A DNA stretch of 64,000 nucleotides from Chroococcidiopsis thermalis PCC 7203. Lineage in GTDB: Bacteria; Cyanobacteriota; Cyanobacteriia; Cyanobacteriales; Chroococcidiopsidaceae. Each line of letters opens with the position of its first letter. Position 1 is the stretch's first letter. A program made the position numbers and the translations under genes. The notes under the pieces were generated by a model that did not search any database, was not told the origin of the DNA, and saw nothing but the letters and a program-made list of their open reading frames with translations. Shown here piece after piece: positions 52,292-61,773 of the stretch. Where the stretch lies: positions 6,064,336 through 6,128,335 of the forward strand of contig NC_019695.1 of NCBI RefSeq assembly GCF_000317125.1, in the 5' to 3' direction.

Positions 52292-53713
52292 CTATTGTCG
52301 CACTGGTACGAAATCATAGCCAGTACTTGTATTGACTTGACGCACGACTTGTACTAGCTGCACTGGTGCGTTACTATCGCCAGAGGGAAGAAACTGCACT
52401 GGATTAGCTGCGCCAGGAGTGGAAAAATCATTACTAGTCAGAGTTTGTTGAATCCCTTCACGAGTAGGAGACTTCTGCATTGCCGCAGTCAAAGCCTTGG
52501 TTGCATTGTAGGCAAGAGCAGTACGCCAGTTGACCTCAGCTCCCCAAAACTGTCGTGACTGACGCACGAACTGAGATTTCGGATCGGTATCAATATCCCA
52601 CGGAATAGCAACTACCATATTCACAGCCGCGTCTCCTGCGACCTCTAGCGTGGTTGAGTTGTAAATGGCATCACCACCTAGAAGTTGCAATCGTCTGCGG
52701 TTGACTTGCACGACCTGTAGGGCTTTATCGATAATGCTAGTACTAGACCCAGTATTAGGTGCTAACATCAGGACTTTTGCCCCTTGCTTGATGGCTTGGT
52801 TAATGCTGTTAGCTGGGCTAAAACTAGGGTCTGATAAGTCAAACTCAGATGTGACTTTTCCACCTCCGAGTAGAACCGCTGTGACAAACTCAGATTTTAA
52901 GGATTGGCTGTAAGCACTTTGGGGATTGAAAAAAACAGCAGCATTCTTTTGCTGTAAATTGGTCAGCATATAATTTGCCAAAGCTCTTGCAGCAATATAA
53001 TCGCTGGGAACGGTACGAAAAATGTAGGGACTGATGCCGGAAAGTTTAACAGAAGTACTGACAGGAGAGATCGCGACTAACTTTCCCTCATCATATATAG
53101 GTGCAACGGCAAGGGTGACTTGACTTGCCCAGTGACCGATAACTGCCAAAATTTCAGAAGTGTTGACCAAAGTTGAAGCAACTTGTTGAGCTTGGTCTTC
53201 TTGATTGTTGTCGTTGACGATCGCCACTTTCAAGGGAACACCATTAATATTCCCCGTTTGATTTGTTTCGGTCTGTGCCTGCGCAACGCCACGTAGAACT
53301 TCCAAACTTCCATTAGGACTAGTACCAGTGGGAACGACAACAGCAATTGCGTAGCTTTTGCGATCGCCTATCTTGGCATTGTTAAGGAAAATTAGGGTTT
53401 CGGGATCGTTGCGATTTTGTGTTAATGCTACTTGCAATTTCTCGATTGCAACACTCCAATTTCGAGCCGCGATCGCCTCTATTCCTTCCTGTTTTGCTGG
53501 TAATATCTTCCCTGAAAATAACGTTTTCTCACCAAAACTAATTGGTTTTCCAGTTGCAGAAGTACCATCTGTAGGAGTCGAGTTAGATTGATTTCCAATA
53601 CCGACAAACGATTTGCCAAAAAAATTACTGAATAGTAAAGCTCCTCCCCCTACTAATCCGAGCGTAATTAGTAGCGATAGTAGCAGAAGCACTGTTTCAT
53701 TTTTACGCGACAT
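52292..53713 (-). CDS. anchored type I solute-binding protein, paralogue
   Basis: 473 residues with the anchor MSRKNETVLLLLSLLITLGL, a glycine/serine linker, a TPR-like unit (RNWSVAIEKLQVALTQNRND, PETLIFLNNA) and a Peripla_BP_6-type domain. The anchor is shared with the PstS-like protein (44919-45986), and the rest is shared with the 49666-51108 protein. The ligand is unknown. It has no transporter partner. It lies between mgtC and a Ser/Thr protein kinase, with only tandem repeats (53755-53812) separating it from the kinase gene. Confidence 0.85.
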   Translation of the reverse strand: MSRKNETVLLLLSLLITLGLVGGGALLFSNFFGKSFVGIGNQSNSTPTDGTSATGKPISFGEKTLFSGKILPAKQEGIEAIAARNWSVAIEKLQVALTQNRNDPETLIFLNNAKIGDRKSYAIAVVVPTGTSPNGSLEVLRGVAQAQTETNQTGNINGVPLKVAIVNDNNQEDQAQQVASTLVNTSEILAVIGHWASQVTLAVAPIYDEGKLVAISPVSTSVKLSGISPYIFRTVPSDYIAARALANYMLTNLQQKNAAVFFNPQSAYSQSLKSEFVTAVLLGGGKVTSEFDLSDPSFSPANSINQAIKQGAKVLMLAPNTGSSTSIIDKALQVVQVNRRRLQLLGGDAIYNSTTLEVAGDAAVNMVVAIPWDIDTDPKSQFVRQSRQFWGAEVNWRTALAYNATKALTAAMQKSPTREGIQQTLTSNDFSTPGAANPVQFLPSGDSNAPVQLVQVVRQVNTSTGYDFVPVRQ

Positions 53714-53754
53714 ATTAGAACTAGGGAGTAGGGAGTGGGGAGTAGGGAGTAGGG

Positions 53755-53812
53755 GAAGACAAGGGGGACAAGGGAGACAAGGGAGAGGGGGGAGACAAGG
53801 GAGACAAGGAGA
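53755..53812. repeat. tandem GACAAGGGG-type repeat, intergenic
   Basis: Several units of GACAAGGGA or GACAAGGGG before the anchored binding-protein gene, with GTCACTGGTCA repeats following. Confidence 0.88.
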
Positions 53813-53942
53813 AGTCGTAAGTCAGAAGTGATGATTAACTGATAACTGGTCAGGAGTCACTGGTCACTGGTCAGGAGTCACTGTCACCCCACACCCTACA
53901 CCCTTTCTTCACTGATAACTGATAACTGATAACTGATAACTG

Positions 53943-55301
53943 TCACAGAATTCGATCGAGTAGTTGATAAATTATTTTAAATAAAGCTGTGAGGGCAACT
54001 GCAATTAGTCCGCCACCGATCGCCAGAACCAAAATGCTAGAAACGCTGAGATTGGCGTGCAGGGCAGGAATAAAAACCACAACTACCAAGGAAATTACTG
54101 AAATAATTAATAAATCTACTTTTTCGATCCAGCGACGAGATAAGGCAAAAACTAGACCGCTCAAAATCACAGCGGCGATTGCCCAACCAAGAGCGGGAGT
54201 GGGAAAAAGGCTGGAAAGCGCGATCGCCAGCAAAGCACCTTCAAAACCGCTAAAAGCCGCTCCCGTTAAAACCTCCCACAGAGCAAAACTAGGTCGCCTG
54301 GTTATTGGTGGGGGAGTAGATGGTATAGGGGTGGGGCGATCGAGCTGGTGCAGAGCGGTAAGGACTTCGGCAGCTGACTGATAGCGCTGCTGGGGTTGAG
54401 CTGATAGCATCTTGGTCAGAATGCTGGCAAGCTCACTGCTAACTTCAACATGCATTCGCCAATGCCATTGATTGCGACCGGCATCATATAAATCTGTAGG
54501 TTTTTTGCCAGTGAGTAGGTTGACTGCGGTTACAGCCAAGGCATACAAGTCCGTAGAAGGGTAAACTTCCCCACCTGAGACTTGTTCGGGAGGGGCAAAA
54601 CCCATAGAATAAATTCCGGTCGAAGCAGATTGCGCTCCTCCTGCTTGGCTCGTCACTTGTTTGACCGCACCAAAATCGAGTAAGTAAAGCTTACCGTGGC
54701 GATCGCGGATGATATTAGAAGGTTTGATATCCCGATGAATCGCTTTTTGTTCGTGAACGAACTGTAAAACGGGTAAAATGGCGTAGAGCAGTTGCAAGAC
54801 CTGCGATTCGGAGAACCGACCTTGAGATTCTAGTTCTGCTTCTAGAGTTTCACCGTCGATAAACTCTTGAACGAGATAAAAAAAACGTTCCTGTTTATTG
54901 GGTTGCCAACTCGGGACGCTCAATTCAAAAAAAGCCAACAAATCGGGGATTTGGTCGTGGCGATCGCCGAGTTGTTCTAAGGCGACTGCTTCCCGTTCAA
55001 ATAGGGTTTGGGCAGTCATCAGCTGAGTCGCGCTCAAGTCACCAGAAGGCTTGAATTGCTTCACGACACACTGACGCATCCCAGGCGTGTAGCGATCGCG
55101 TGCCAAAAAAGCCGCACCAAATCCCCCTTGTCCTAGTAGTTTTACCGGTAGATAGCGCCCCTGTAAAATTAGCGGCATACCGCAACAGGTGCAATACTTT
55201 TGTTCTGTTGTTTTGAGAATGGCGCTGTTATCGAGATCGGTAAAATGATTGAGCGGACGGGGACAGCCTAAACGAGTGCAGAAAACTTCCATGAACGGCA
55301 A
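53943..55301 (-). CDS. Ser/Thr protein kinase with membrane tail
   Basis: 452 residues. An N-terminal zinc-ribbon-like part (C8, C13, C37 and C40) leads into a eukaryotic-type kinase domain. The glycine loop is GQGGFGAAFLA, the ATP lysine is K81 (VVKQF), the catalytic loop is HRDIKPSN and the magnesium loop is DFGAVKQ. After a linker, four hydrophobic helices form the C-terminus (about 330-450). This domain order is common in cyanobacterial kinases. It lies just upstream of an anchored binding-protein gene and mgtC on the same strand. That location may reflect a shared signalling task, which is inference. Confidence 0.9.
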   Translation of the reverse strand: MPFMEVFCTRLGCPRPLNHFTDLDNSAILKTTEQKYCTCCGMPLILQGRYLPVKLLGQGGFGAAFLARDRYTPGMRQCVVKQFKPSGDLSATQLMTAQTLFEREAVALEQLGDRHDQIPDLLAFFELSVPSWQPNKQERFFYLVQEFIDGETLEAELESQGRFSESQVLQLLYAILPVLQFVHEQKAIHRDIKPSNIIRDRHGKLYLLDFGAVKQVTSQAGGAQSASTGIYSMGFAPPEQVSGGEVYPSTDLYALAVTAVNLLTGKKPTDLYDAGRNQWHWRMHVEVSSELASILTKMLSAQPQQRYQSAAEVLTALHQLDRPTPIPSTPPPITRRPSFALWEVLTGAAFSGFEGALLAIALSSLFPTPALGWAIAAVILSGLVFALSRRWIEKVDLLIISVISLVVVVFIPALHANLSVSSILVLAIGGGLIAVALTALFKIIYQLLDRIL

Positions 55302-55432
55302 AGGCTAGGGGCTAGAAAGATAAGTGGCTGGTGGCTAGTGACTGGTGACTAGTGACTGGTGTTTTCTAGCCCCTAGCCACTAACCACTAGCCACTCCTAT
55401 AGCTTTTAATTTAGCTGTCTAGCTCAAACAAC

Positions 55433-56440
55433 TCAATTCACTTCCTCGACCTCTGGCGTTACGACTTCTATAGTTTCCTTGGCAACTCGCGGCGACTCTA
55501 ACAGTTCCTTGCCCCAACCTGGAGTTGTAAATTGGGGTAAAATCTCGCGGATAAACGCATCAGCTGCTTTCGAGCGATAACGGTTGGGGTTTAAAATTGC
55601 TGCTAGCGTCCGTCGCACCACGACTCCCTCAATTGCAGAGCGGTGCAAGATACCCATTTGTAGCTCTTTGGCGATCGCAGAGACGGAAACAAAAGCCGCT
55701 CCTAACCCTGACTGCACGGCGTTTTTAATTGCCTCAATTGAATTGAGTTCCATTTCAATTTTGAGTCGTCGCGTATCGATCTCGCAGCGAGTTAATACAG
55801 AGTCAATGACTTTGCGAATGGTCGATTGGGAATCGAGAGCGATGAACTGAAGTTTATAGAGGTCGTCTTTATAGATTTTCTCGGCTTTTGCTAAGGGGTG
55901 CAGCACTGGTAATATCAGGGCTAGCTCATCTTCGGCGTAAGGAGCGATCTGTAAAGATTCATGTAACTCTGAGGGAATTTCGCCACCGATGATCGCTAAG
56001 TCTACCTGTCCGTTTGCCACGCTCCAAGCAGTGCGCCGAGTTGAGTGGACGTGCAACTGTACCGCGACATCAGGATATTTTTGCCGAAACATGCCGATCA
56101 TGCGCGGTAAAAGGTACGTGCCAGTAGTTTGAGAAGCACCGACAATCAGAGTTCCGCCTTGAAGGTTTTGCAGATCCTCAATTGCCCGACAGGTTTCTTG
56201 ACAGAGGCTGAGAATTTTTTCGCCATAGTTGAGCAGCAAATACCCTGCTTCTGTCAGTTGCGCTCTACGTCCGCCTCGGTCGAATAAAGGCACGTCCAAT
56301 TGCCGCTCTAAGTTTTGCACCTGCAAGCTCACCGCAGGTTGAGAGACATAAAGACTGTCAGCGGCACGCTTGAAGCTCCCTTCAGCAGCGATCGCTTTAA
56401 GAATGCGTAACTGATCTAAGGTGAAAGGTAGGTCAGACAT
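55433..56440 (-). CDS. rbcR: LysR-type regulator RbcR
   Basis: A 335-residue LysR-family regulator. Residues 1-65 form the winged helix ([20 protein letters not shown]), followed by an effector-binding fold. The sequence matches RbcR (the chloroplast Ycf30 relative), which activates Rubisco genes, more than CmpR or NdhR. The frame extends to 56479, but [20 protein letters not shown] at 56440 is the usual N-terminus. An IS630-type element lies immediately upstream (56565-57727) and may have displaced the promoter. Its place beside ndhF-ndhD is conserved in related genomes. Confidence 0.85.
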   Translation of the reverse strand: MSDLPFTLDQLRILKAIAAEGSFKRAADSLYVSQPAVSLQVQNLERQLDVPLFDRGGRRAQLTEAGYLLLNYGEKILSLCQETCRAIEDLQNLQGGTLIVGASQTTGTYLLPRMIGMFRQKYPDVAVQLHVHSTRRTAWSVANGQVDLAIIGGEIPSELHESLQIAPYAEDELALILPVLHPLAKAEKIYKDDLYKLQFIALDSQSTIRKVIDSVLTRCEIDTRRLKIEMELNSIEAIKNAVQSGLGAAFVSVSAIAKELQMGILHRSAIEGVVVRRTLAAILNPNRYRSKAADAFIREILPQFTTPGWGKELLESPRVAKETIEVVTPEVEEVN

Positions 56441-56564
56441 ACAGCTATATCCATGAATACGAAAGGAGACTTCAGGCAACCTACTCGATTAGTGAGAGAG
56501 CGCGAATGTGTCATCTGCTCAAAGTGGGAAACATTCCGCGAAAATGACCCTAACACCACATTAA

Positions 56565-57727
56565 TATATAGCGAGTCTAAGCGAATCGTGAAAAAGCATC
56601 GTAGTTGCTAAAATTTGGAAGATTAAAGAGTTTTAAGTCAACAAAAAGCTGAAATAAACGTTTGACGCTCTTAAAACTTTTTCCAAAACGATAAAATCTT
56701 CTCAGGAGAGTTTTCAGTTGTAACCAAATAGCTTCGACCGGATTCTCTTGAGGGGCATAAGGGGCAAATCGGACACAAGTAATTTGCCAATTTTCAGGAA
56801 GAAGCCCTTCATTTTGTTCGGTGAGAAAATCCCTCATTACTTGCCCTCGATGATAAGAGGCTCCATCCCAAATTAATAAAATTCTGGCTTGTGGATGTTT
56901 ACCTAGTAATTTTTTGACGAATTCTACTGTTAGTTCTCCATTTGCTGTTGGCTCAGGAACCAAAGTAAACTCTTGAGTAAATAGCTCTAGCGCACCATAA
57001 TAAGTTTGCCGTTCCTTGGGATTGAGGATTGGGATTTTTAAAGGATTTTTTACGAAGTTCCAAAGATAGCCAACCAGATCGTTCCAGAGAAGATGACATT
57101 CATCTATGATATACACAACTAGCTCTTCAGCTTCAATCTGGGGTCGATACTTCTCTAGTAACTCGGCAATTTCTCGGTTTTTTTTGTAGATCGCTTCTGG
57201 GTCTTGACGTGGACTGGTTTGTTCTCCTTTTTGCCACGTAATTCGCGCTTCTTTCAACAGTTGATAATAACTTTGTCGCGATTGAAAAACTATATCGTAC
57301 TGCTCGATTAGATACACCTCTAAGTCTGAAATATCCCAAGTTTTTTGTTCGACCAGCCACTGAATTACCGCTTGCCTTTCAATTTGAGTTAAGTAACCTT
57401 TTCCTCCTTGATACGAAGACCTTAACGCAGCTAATCCACCAGACTCGAAAGCTTGTTTCCATTTGCTAATAAATCCTACAGAAACTTCTAAGATTTGGCT
57501 AATTTGTCGATATACATAACCTTCCATAGCTAGCTTCACAGCTAAAGCTCTTCTCATCTCTTTTTCATTTGGGTGACTTTGAATGAAATCTTTTAAGAGT
57601 TGAATTTGTTGTGTTTTGGTTAGAGAAGTCGGATTCACGCTAGTTTTCATCAGCCTCTGACATCTAGAGCTTCATTCTACCTACTTATCTCCAATTTTGT
57701 TCATAACTTGTTTAGACTCGCTATATA
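56565..57727. mobile_element. intact IS630-type insertion sequence
   Basis: A 16-bp perfect inverted repeat, TATATAGCGAGTCTAA (56565-56580 and 57712-57727), brackets one transposase gene. The outer TA pairs are the probable duplicated target, as IS630 inserts into TA. The transposase stop lies within the left repeat. There is no HIP1 site within the element. The perfect ends and open frame suggest a recent arrival between rbcR and the nnrU-like gene. Confidence 0.88.
56577..57650 (-). CDS. IS630-family transposase
   Basis: The transposase of the element, 357 residues in one frame. The N-terminal helix-turn-helix region shows GYVYRQISQILEVSVGFISK, and a second HTH follows. The DDE catalytic domain has the aspartate in YIIDECHLLW, the second in LLIWDGASYH and the glutamate in QENPVEAIWLQLK. 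The frame is unbroken and full length for the family, so the protein could be active. Other copies outside the window cannot be judged. Confidence 0.93.
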   Translation of the reverse strand: MKTSVNPTSLTKTQQIQLLKDFIQSHPNEKEMRRALAVKLAMEGYVYRQISQILEVSVGFISKWKQAFESGGLAALRSSYQGGKGYLTQIERQAVIQWLVEQKTWDISDLEVYLIEQYDIVFQSRQSYYQLLKEARITWQKGEQTSPRQDPEAIYKKNREIAELLEKYRPQIEAEELVVYIIDECHLLWNDLVGYLWNFVKNPLKIPILNPKERQTYYGALELFTQEFTLVPEPTANGELTVEFVKKLLGKHPQARILLIWDGASYHRGQVMRDFLTEQNEGLLPENWQITCVRFAPYAPQENPVEAIWLQLKTLLRRFYRFGKSFKSVKRLFQLFVDLKLFNLPNFSNYDAFSRFA

Positions 57728-57845
57728 AAGTTACCTAATAATTCGCGATCGGAGCTTTACAGGAACAAAATATATAAAATTTACTAATAGAAAGTGGGTG
57801 GTGAGAGGTAATGGGTAATGGGTAATGGGTAGTTGGTTATTCTCG

Positions 57846-57973
57846 CTTCCTTGTCTCCCTTGTCTTCCTTGTCTTCCTTGTCTCCCTTGTCTCCCTTGTC
57901 CCCCTTGTCTCCCTTGTCCTCCTTGTCCCCCTTGTCCCCCTTGTCCCCCTTGTCTCCCTTGTCTTCCTTGTCC
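57846..57973. repeat. tandem CCTTGTCTC-type repeat, intergenic
   Basis: About fourteen 9-bp units of the CCTTGTCYC pattern (the reverse complement of GACAAGGGG) just before the nnrU-like gene. The long frame that covers it is an artefact. Confidence 0.9.
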
Positions 57974-57984
57974 CTTCCCCTAAA

Positions 57985-58698
57985 ATGAATCACACTTGGC
58001 TAACGCCCAGCCATTTTGTCATGCTGGGTCTATTACTAGGATTTGCGATCGCCCATAGCGGTTTAGCCGCCCTGCGAATGCAGGCAGAAAAAGCAATTGG
58101 TGCTAGGCTTTATCGTGTCTTATTTGCTAGCGTCAGCTTACCTTTAGCTGTCGGTTTAGTAATTTACTTTTTCAACCATCGCTACGACGGAGCGCAACTC
58201 TGGCAAGTACAAGCTGTCCCAGGCGTGCGCGAGATTGTTTGGGTGCTATCTGCTGTTTCTTTCCTCTTTCTTTATCCCGCTACATTTAATTTACTGGAAA
58301 TTGCCGCAGTCCAAAAACCCGAAGTCCATCTCTACGAGACGGGAATTATTCGCATCACCCGTCATCCGCAGATGGTAGGACAGTTGATTTGGTGTATTGC
58401 CCATACTTTATGGTTGGGAACGAGTTTTACCCTCGTCACTTCCATTGGCTTAGTCTTACATCATCTCTTTGGAGTGTGGCATGGCGATCGCCGCTTGAGT
58501 CAACGTTATTCAGAAGCATTTGAAAAAGTTAAGTCTCGCACCTCCATCATTCCCTTTCTAGCGATCGTGCAGGGACGGCAAACATTATATTGGCAAGAAT
58601 TTCTCCGCCCTGCATACATAGGTGTTGCCATTTTTGTCTTTTTATTGTGGCGATCGCATCCCCTGCTGATCCAAGCTACAGCCAAAGTTCCCTGGTAG
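57985..58698 (+). CDS. NnrU-family membrane protein
   Basis: A 237-residue integral membrane protein with about six helices, of the NnrU family. The family includes the plant and cyanobacterial 15-cis-zeta-carotene isomerase (Z-ISO) and a denitrification protein. Seen: GIIRITRHPQMVGQLIWCIA, with the conserved histidines HP and IAH, and VLHHLFGVWHGDRRLSQRY with further histidines. A carotenoid isomerase role is plausible in a cyanobacterium but not proved. The gene lies between the IS and a thioredoxin-like gene. A short tandem-repeat patch precedes it. Confidence 0.83.
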   Translation: MNHTWLTPSHFVMLGLLLGFAIAHSGLAALRMQAEKAIGARLYRVLFASVSLPLAVGLVIYFFNHRYDGAQLWQVQAVPGVREIVWVLSAVSFLFLYPATFNLLEIAAVQKPEVHLYETGIIRITRHPQMVGQLIWCIAHTLWLGTSFTLVTSIGLVLHHLFGVWHGDRRLSQRYSEAFEKVKSRTSIIPFLAIVQGRQTLYWQEFLRPAYIGVAIFVFLLWRSHPLLIQATAKVPW

Positions 58699-58851
58699 TG
58701 GGGAATTCAGAATTAACTACTTGGAAGTTCGCGATTCCCGACTCCCCAATAGCTGACAAAATCGATCTTTCCCACTTTTGAATTGATCCCGAATCGATGT
58801 AGCATAATTCCAAGTTGATAGCAAACTCAGATAATTCCGCCTAGAGGAAAC

Positions 58852-59214
58852 ATGATATTGTCAGTTAACGAGCGGACGTTTACAAAAGAAGTTTTAGAAT
58901 CTTCAGTTCCAGTTTTAGTCAATTTTTGGGCTCCCTGGTGTGGGTTGTGTCATTTAATCCAACCTGTACTATCAGAGTTTCACAAGCATGGTAGCCAGCA
59001 CGTCAAGATAGTGGGCGTAAATGCCGATGAAAATTTTAGATTATCCAATACTTATCGACTCACAACCTTGCCCACACTGATTTTGATTGAGAAAGGTATT
59101 GTCAGACAGCGATTAGATCGCCTACACAGTCGAGATGAACTTCGGCAAATCCTAAAGTCAATTCAGTACGACTACGCTAACTCCGTTCGACTTGAAATAG
59201 GGGCTAGGAGCTAG
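58852..59214 (+). CDS. thioredoxin-like protein with CGLC active site
   Basis: A 120-residue thioredoxin fold with active-site C30 and C33 in FWAPWCGLCHLI. The middle proline of the classic CGPC is replaced by leucine, which is a minority form and should change the redox potential. The cis-proline loop is TLPTLILIEKG. There is no signal peptide, so it is cytoplasmic. It stands between the nnrU-like gene and ndhF on the same strand, a placement seen in related genomes, so a link with the NDH-1 complex is possible but unproved. Confidence 0.85.
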   Translation: MILSVNERTFTKEVLESSVPVLVNFWAPWCGLCHLIQPVLSEFHKHGSQHVKIVGVNADENFRLSNTYRLTTLPTLILIEKGIVRQRLDRLHSRDELRQILKSIQYDYANSVRLEIGARS

Positions 59215-59534
59215 AAAGATAAGTGGCTGGGGACTAGTGTTTTCTAGCAACTAGCCACCAGTCACTAGCCACTAACTACTCTCCTACCCCTTACTAAAGC
59301 TAAAGTCATAGTAAGTTTTCCCCATCTAGGTTCCCTCAGGTGGGGTATTTTACGATCGGAGCCATGTGTCACAATTGTTAACAGTTTGGAGTAAGCGATT
59401 AGTCGTCAGAGGTTATTCATCATCAGTTATTTGTACTCAGTTCCATACAAATGACAAATGACAAATGACAAATGACAAAAAAGCTAATAGCTTCATTGAG
59501 TAAGTTAGTAGTAAAGTTCTCAAAGTAGGCGCAA
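59215..59534. other. intergenic region with repeats and a possible terminator
   Basis: A 320-base gap. It holds GTGGCTAGTGACTAG-type and TGACAAA tandem repeats (about 59450-59478) and a hairpin, CCCCATCT (59320-59327) with AGGTGGGG (59338-59345), followed by TATTTTA. The hairpin may end the thioredoxin transcript. The ndhF promoter should lie in the last part. Confidence 0.5.
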
Positions 59535-61604
59535 GTGATGGAAGCTATCTATCAATATGCCTGGCTGATTCCGGTGTTACCCTTGGTCGGGGCGATGCTG
59601 GTCGGTCTGGGGTTAATATCGGCAAATCAGGCGACTAACCGCCTGCGGCAACTCAATGCTGTATTTGTCATCTCTTTAATGGGAGCAGCAACGGTACTGT
59701 CTTTCGCGATTCTTTGGAGTCAAATCCAAGGACACGCGCCCTATACCAGAACCCTGGAATGGGCAGCAGCCGGAAATTTCCATTTAAGTATGGGATATAC
59801 GATCGACCATCTGACAGCCATGATGTTGGTGGTAGTGACCACGGTAGCTTTGCTAGTGATGGTGTATACCGATGGTTACATGGCTCACGACCCAGGTTAC
59901 GTGCGCTTCTATTCCTACCTGAGTTTGTTTGGTTCTTCCATGCTCGGTCTGGTGGTCAGCCCAAATATCGTCCAGATTTATATTTTCTGGGAATTAGTGG
60001 GGATGTGTTCGTACCTACTAGTTGGGTTCTGGTACGATCGCAAGGCAGCAGCAGATGCTTGTCAAAAAGCATTTGTCGTCAACCGTGTGGGTGACTTTGG
60101 TTTATTGTTGGGCATTCTAGGGCTTTACTGGGCAACCAACAGCTTTGAGTTTGGCGAAATTGGCGAACGGTTGCAAACTCTGGTTGAATCAGGTTCTATC
60201 AGCAGTTTCTTGGCAGTTGTATTCGCCGTTCTCGTATTCTTAGGACCAGTTGCCAAGTCAGCTCAGTTTCCCTTGCACGTCTGGCTACCGGACGCGATGG
60301 AAGGTCCCACCCCCATCTCAGCTTTGATCCACGCGGCGACGATGGTAGCAGCTGGGGTATTTTTGATCGCTCGGATGTATCCCTTGTTTGAAGGCATCCC
60401 AGCAGCAATGAATGTGATTGCCTATACTGGTGCGTTTACGGCATTTTTAGGGGCAACGATCGCAATTACTCAAAACGACATTAAGAAAGGCTTGGCTTAT
60501 TCCACCATCTCCCAATTGGGTTATATGGTGATGGCAATGGGTTTAGGCGCGTATGGCGCGGGATTGTTCCACTTAATGACCCACGCTTACTTCAAAGCAA
60601 TGCTCTTCCTTGGCTCCGGCTCAGTCATCCACGGGATGGAAACTGTTGTCGGTCACGACCCCGTTTTGGCGCAGGATATGCGACTCATGGGAGGATTGCG
60701 GCGCTATATGCCAGTCACGGCAATTACTTTTTTAATTGGCTGTTTGGCAATTTCGGGAATTCCGCCTTTTGCTGGTTTTTGGTCGAAAGACGAGATTCTA
60801 GGGGCAGCTTTTGCCACGAATCCTTTACTTTGGGGTGTAGGCTACCTGACAGCAGGAATTACGGCTTTCTACATGTTTCGGATGTATTTCTCGACATTTG
60901 AAGGGAAATTCCGAGGCAATGAAATGGAAATCCGCCACGAACTGAAATCGGCAGCCCTCGTACCTAATTTTGGACCAGGGGCGATGGATACGCGAGAATT
61001 GGCAGCAACCGCTAGCAGCCACGACAGCCATGATAGCCACGGACACAGCGAACATCCCCACGAGTCTCCTTGGACGATGGCTCTACCTTTGGTAGTCCTA
61101 GCTATCCCGTCGATGCTGATTGGTCTGGTGGGTACGCCGTTTGCTAATTACTTTGAGGAATTTATCTATCCTCCCAGCGAAACCTTAGCTATGGCGATGG
61201 AGAAAGCTGCCGAGTTCGAGCCGACAGAATTCTACACTTTGGCAGGGGCTTCGGTAGGGATTTCTTTGATAGGAATTACTTTGGCTTCGTTGATGTATTT
61301 GTGGCGCAAGATCGATCCTGCCGCGATCGCCGCCAAAATTCGACCGCTTTACGAGCTATCGCTCAATAAGTGGTACTTTGACGACATTTACGACAAAGTG
61401 TTCGTCCAAGGTAGCCGTCGCCTTGCCCGTCAAGTGATGGAAGTCGATTATCGCGTTGTCGATGGTGCGGTGAACCTCACGGGCTTCTTTACGCTCATCA
61501 GCGGTGAAGGCTTAAAATACCTAGAAAACGGTCGCGCCCAATTCTATGCCTTGATTGTGTTTGCCGCAGTCCTCGGTATGGTAATCGTGTTCGGCGTAAC
61601 TTGA
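59535..61604 (+). CDS. ndhF: NAD(P)H-quinone oxidoreductase subunit 5
   Basis: Proton-pumping membrane subunit of the NDH-1 complex in thylakoids, used in respiration and in cyclic electron flow. The 689 residues have about sixteen helices with the antiporter core IYIFWELVGMCSYLLVGFWY, PLHVWLPDAMEGPTPISALI and lysines in the second half. A histidine-rich loop (SSHDSHDSHGHSEHPHES) near 490 is common in NdhF1. The annotated start GTG is followed by ATG at 59538, which is the better start. Its pairing with ndhD on the same strand points to the ndhF1-ndhD1 set rather than the CO2-uptake paralogues. Confidence 0.95.
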   Translation: MMEAIYQYAWLIPVLPLVGAMLVGLGLISANQATNRLRQLNAVFVISLMGAATVLSFAILWSQIQGHAPYTRTLEWAAAGNFHLSMGYTIDHLTAMMLVVVTTVALLVMVYTDGYMAHDPGYVRFYSYLSLFGSSMLGLVVSPNIVQIYIFWELVGMCSYLLVGFWYDRKAAADACQKAFVVNRVGDFGLLLGILGLYWATNSFEFGEIGERLQTLVESGSISSFLAVVFAVLVFLGPVAKSAQFPLHVWLPDAMEGPTPISALIHAATMVAAGVFLIARMYPLFEGIPAAMNVIAYTGAFTAFLGATIAITQNDIKKGLAYSTISQLGYMVMAMGLGAYGAGLFHLMTHAYFKAMLFLGSGSVIHGMETVVGHDPVLAQDMRLMGGLRRYMPVTAITFLIGCLAISGIPPFAGFWSKDEILGAAFATNPLLWGVGYLTAGITAFYMFRMYFSTFEGKFRGNEMEIRHELKSAALVPNFGPGAMDTRELAATASSHDSHDSHGHSEHPHESPWTMALPLVVLAIPSMLIGLVGTPFANYFEEFIYPPSETLAMAMEKAAEFEPTEFYTLAGASVGISLIGITLASLMYLWRKIDPAAIAAKIRPLYELSLNKWYFDDIYDKVFVQGSRRLARQVMEVDYRVVDGAVNLTGFFTLISGEGLKYLENGRAQFYALIVFAAVLGMVIVFGVT

Positions 61605-61607
61605 TAG

Positions 61608-61640
<33 letters not shown>

Positions 61641-61735
61641 GAAGGACAAGGGGGACAAGGAAGACAAGGAGGACAAGGAGGACAAAATTCTTCCCCCTCT
61701 CCCTTGTCTCCCCCCTCTCCCTTGTCTCCCCCTCC
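61641..61735. repeat. tandem GACAAGGGG/CTTGTCTCCC repeats, intergenic
   Basis: Units of GACAAGGAG and GACAAGGGG followed by their reverse complement, between ndhF and ndhD. The two halves could form a hairpin in the shared transcript. Confidence 0.85.
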
Positions 61736-61773
61736 CGACTCCCGACTCCCTACTCCCTATTCCCTAGTTAGAG

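Noticed and set aside
57784-57993. A 69-residue minus-strand frame rich in DKGDK
   Set aside because: It is coded almost wholly by the 9-base tandem repeat and has no ribosome-binding site or conserved part.
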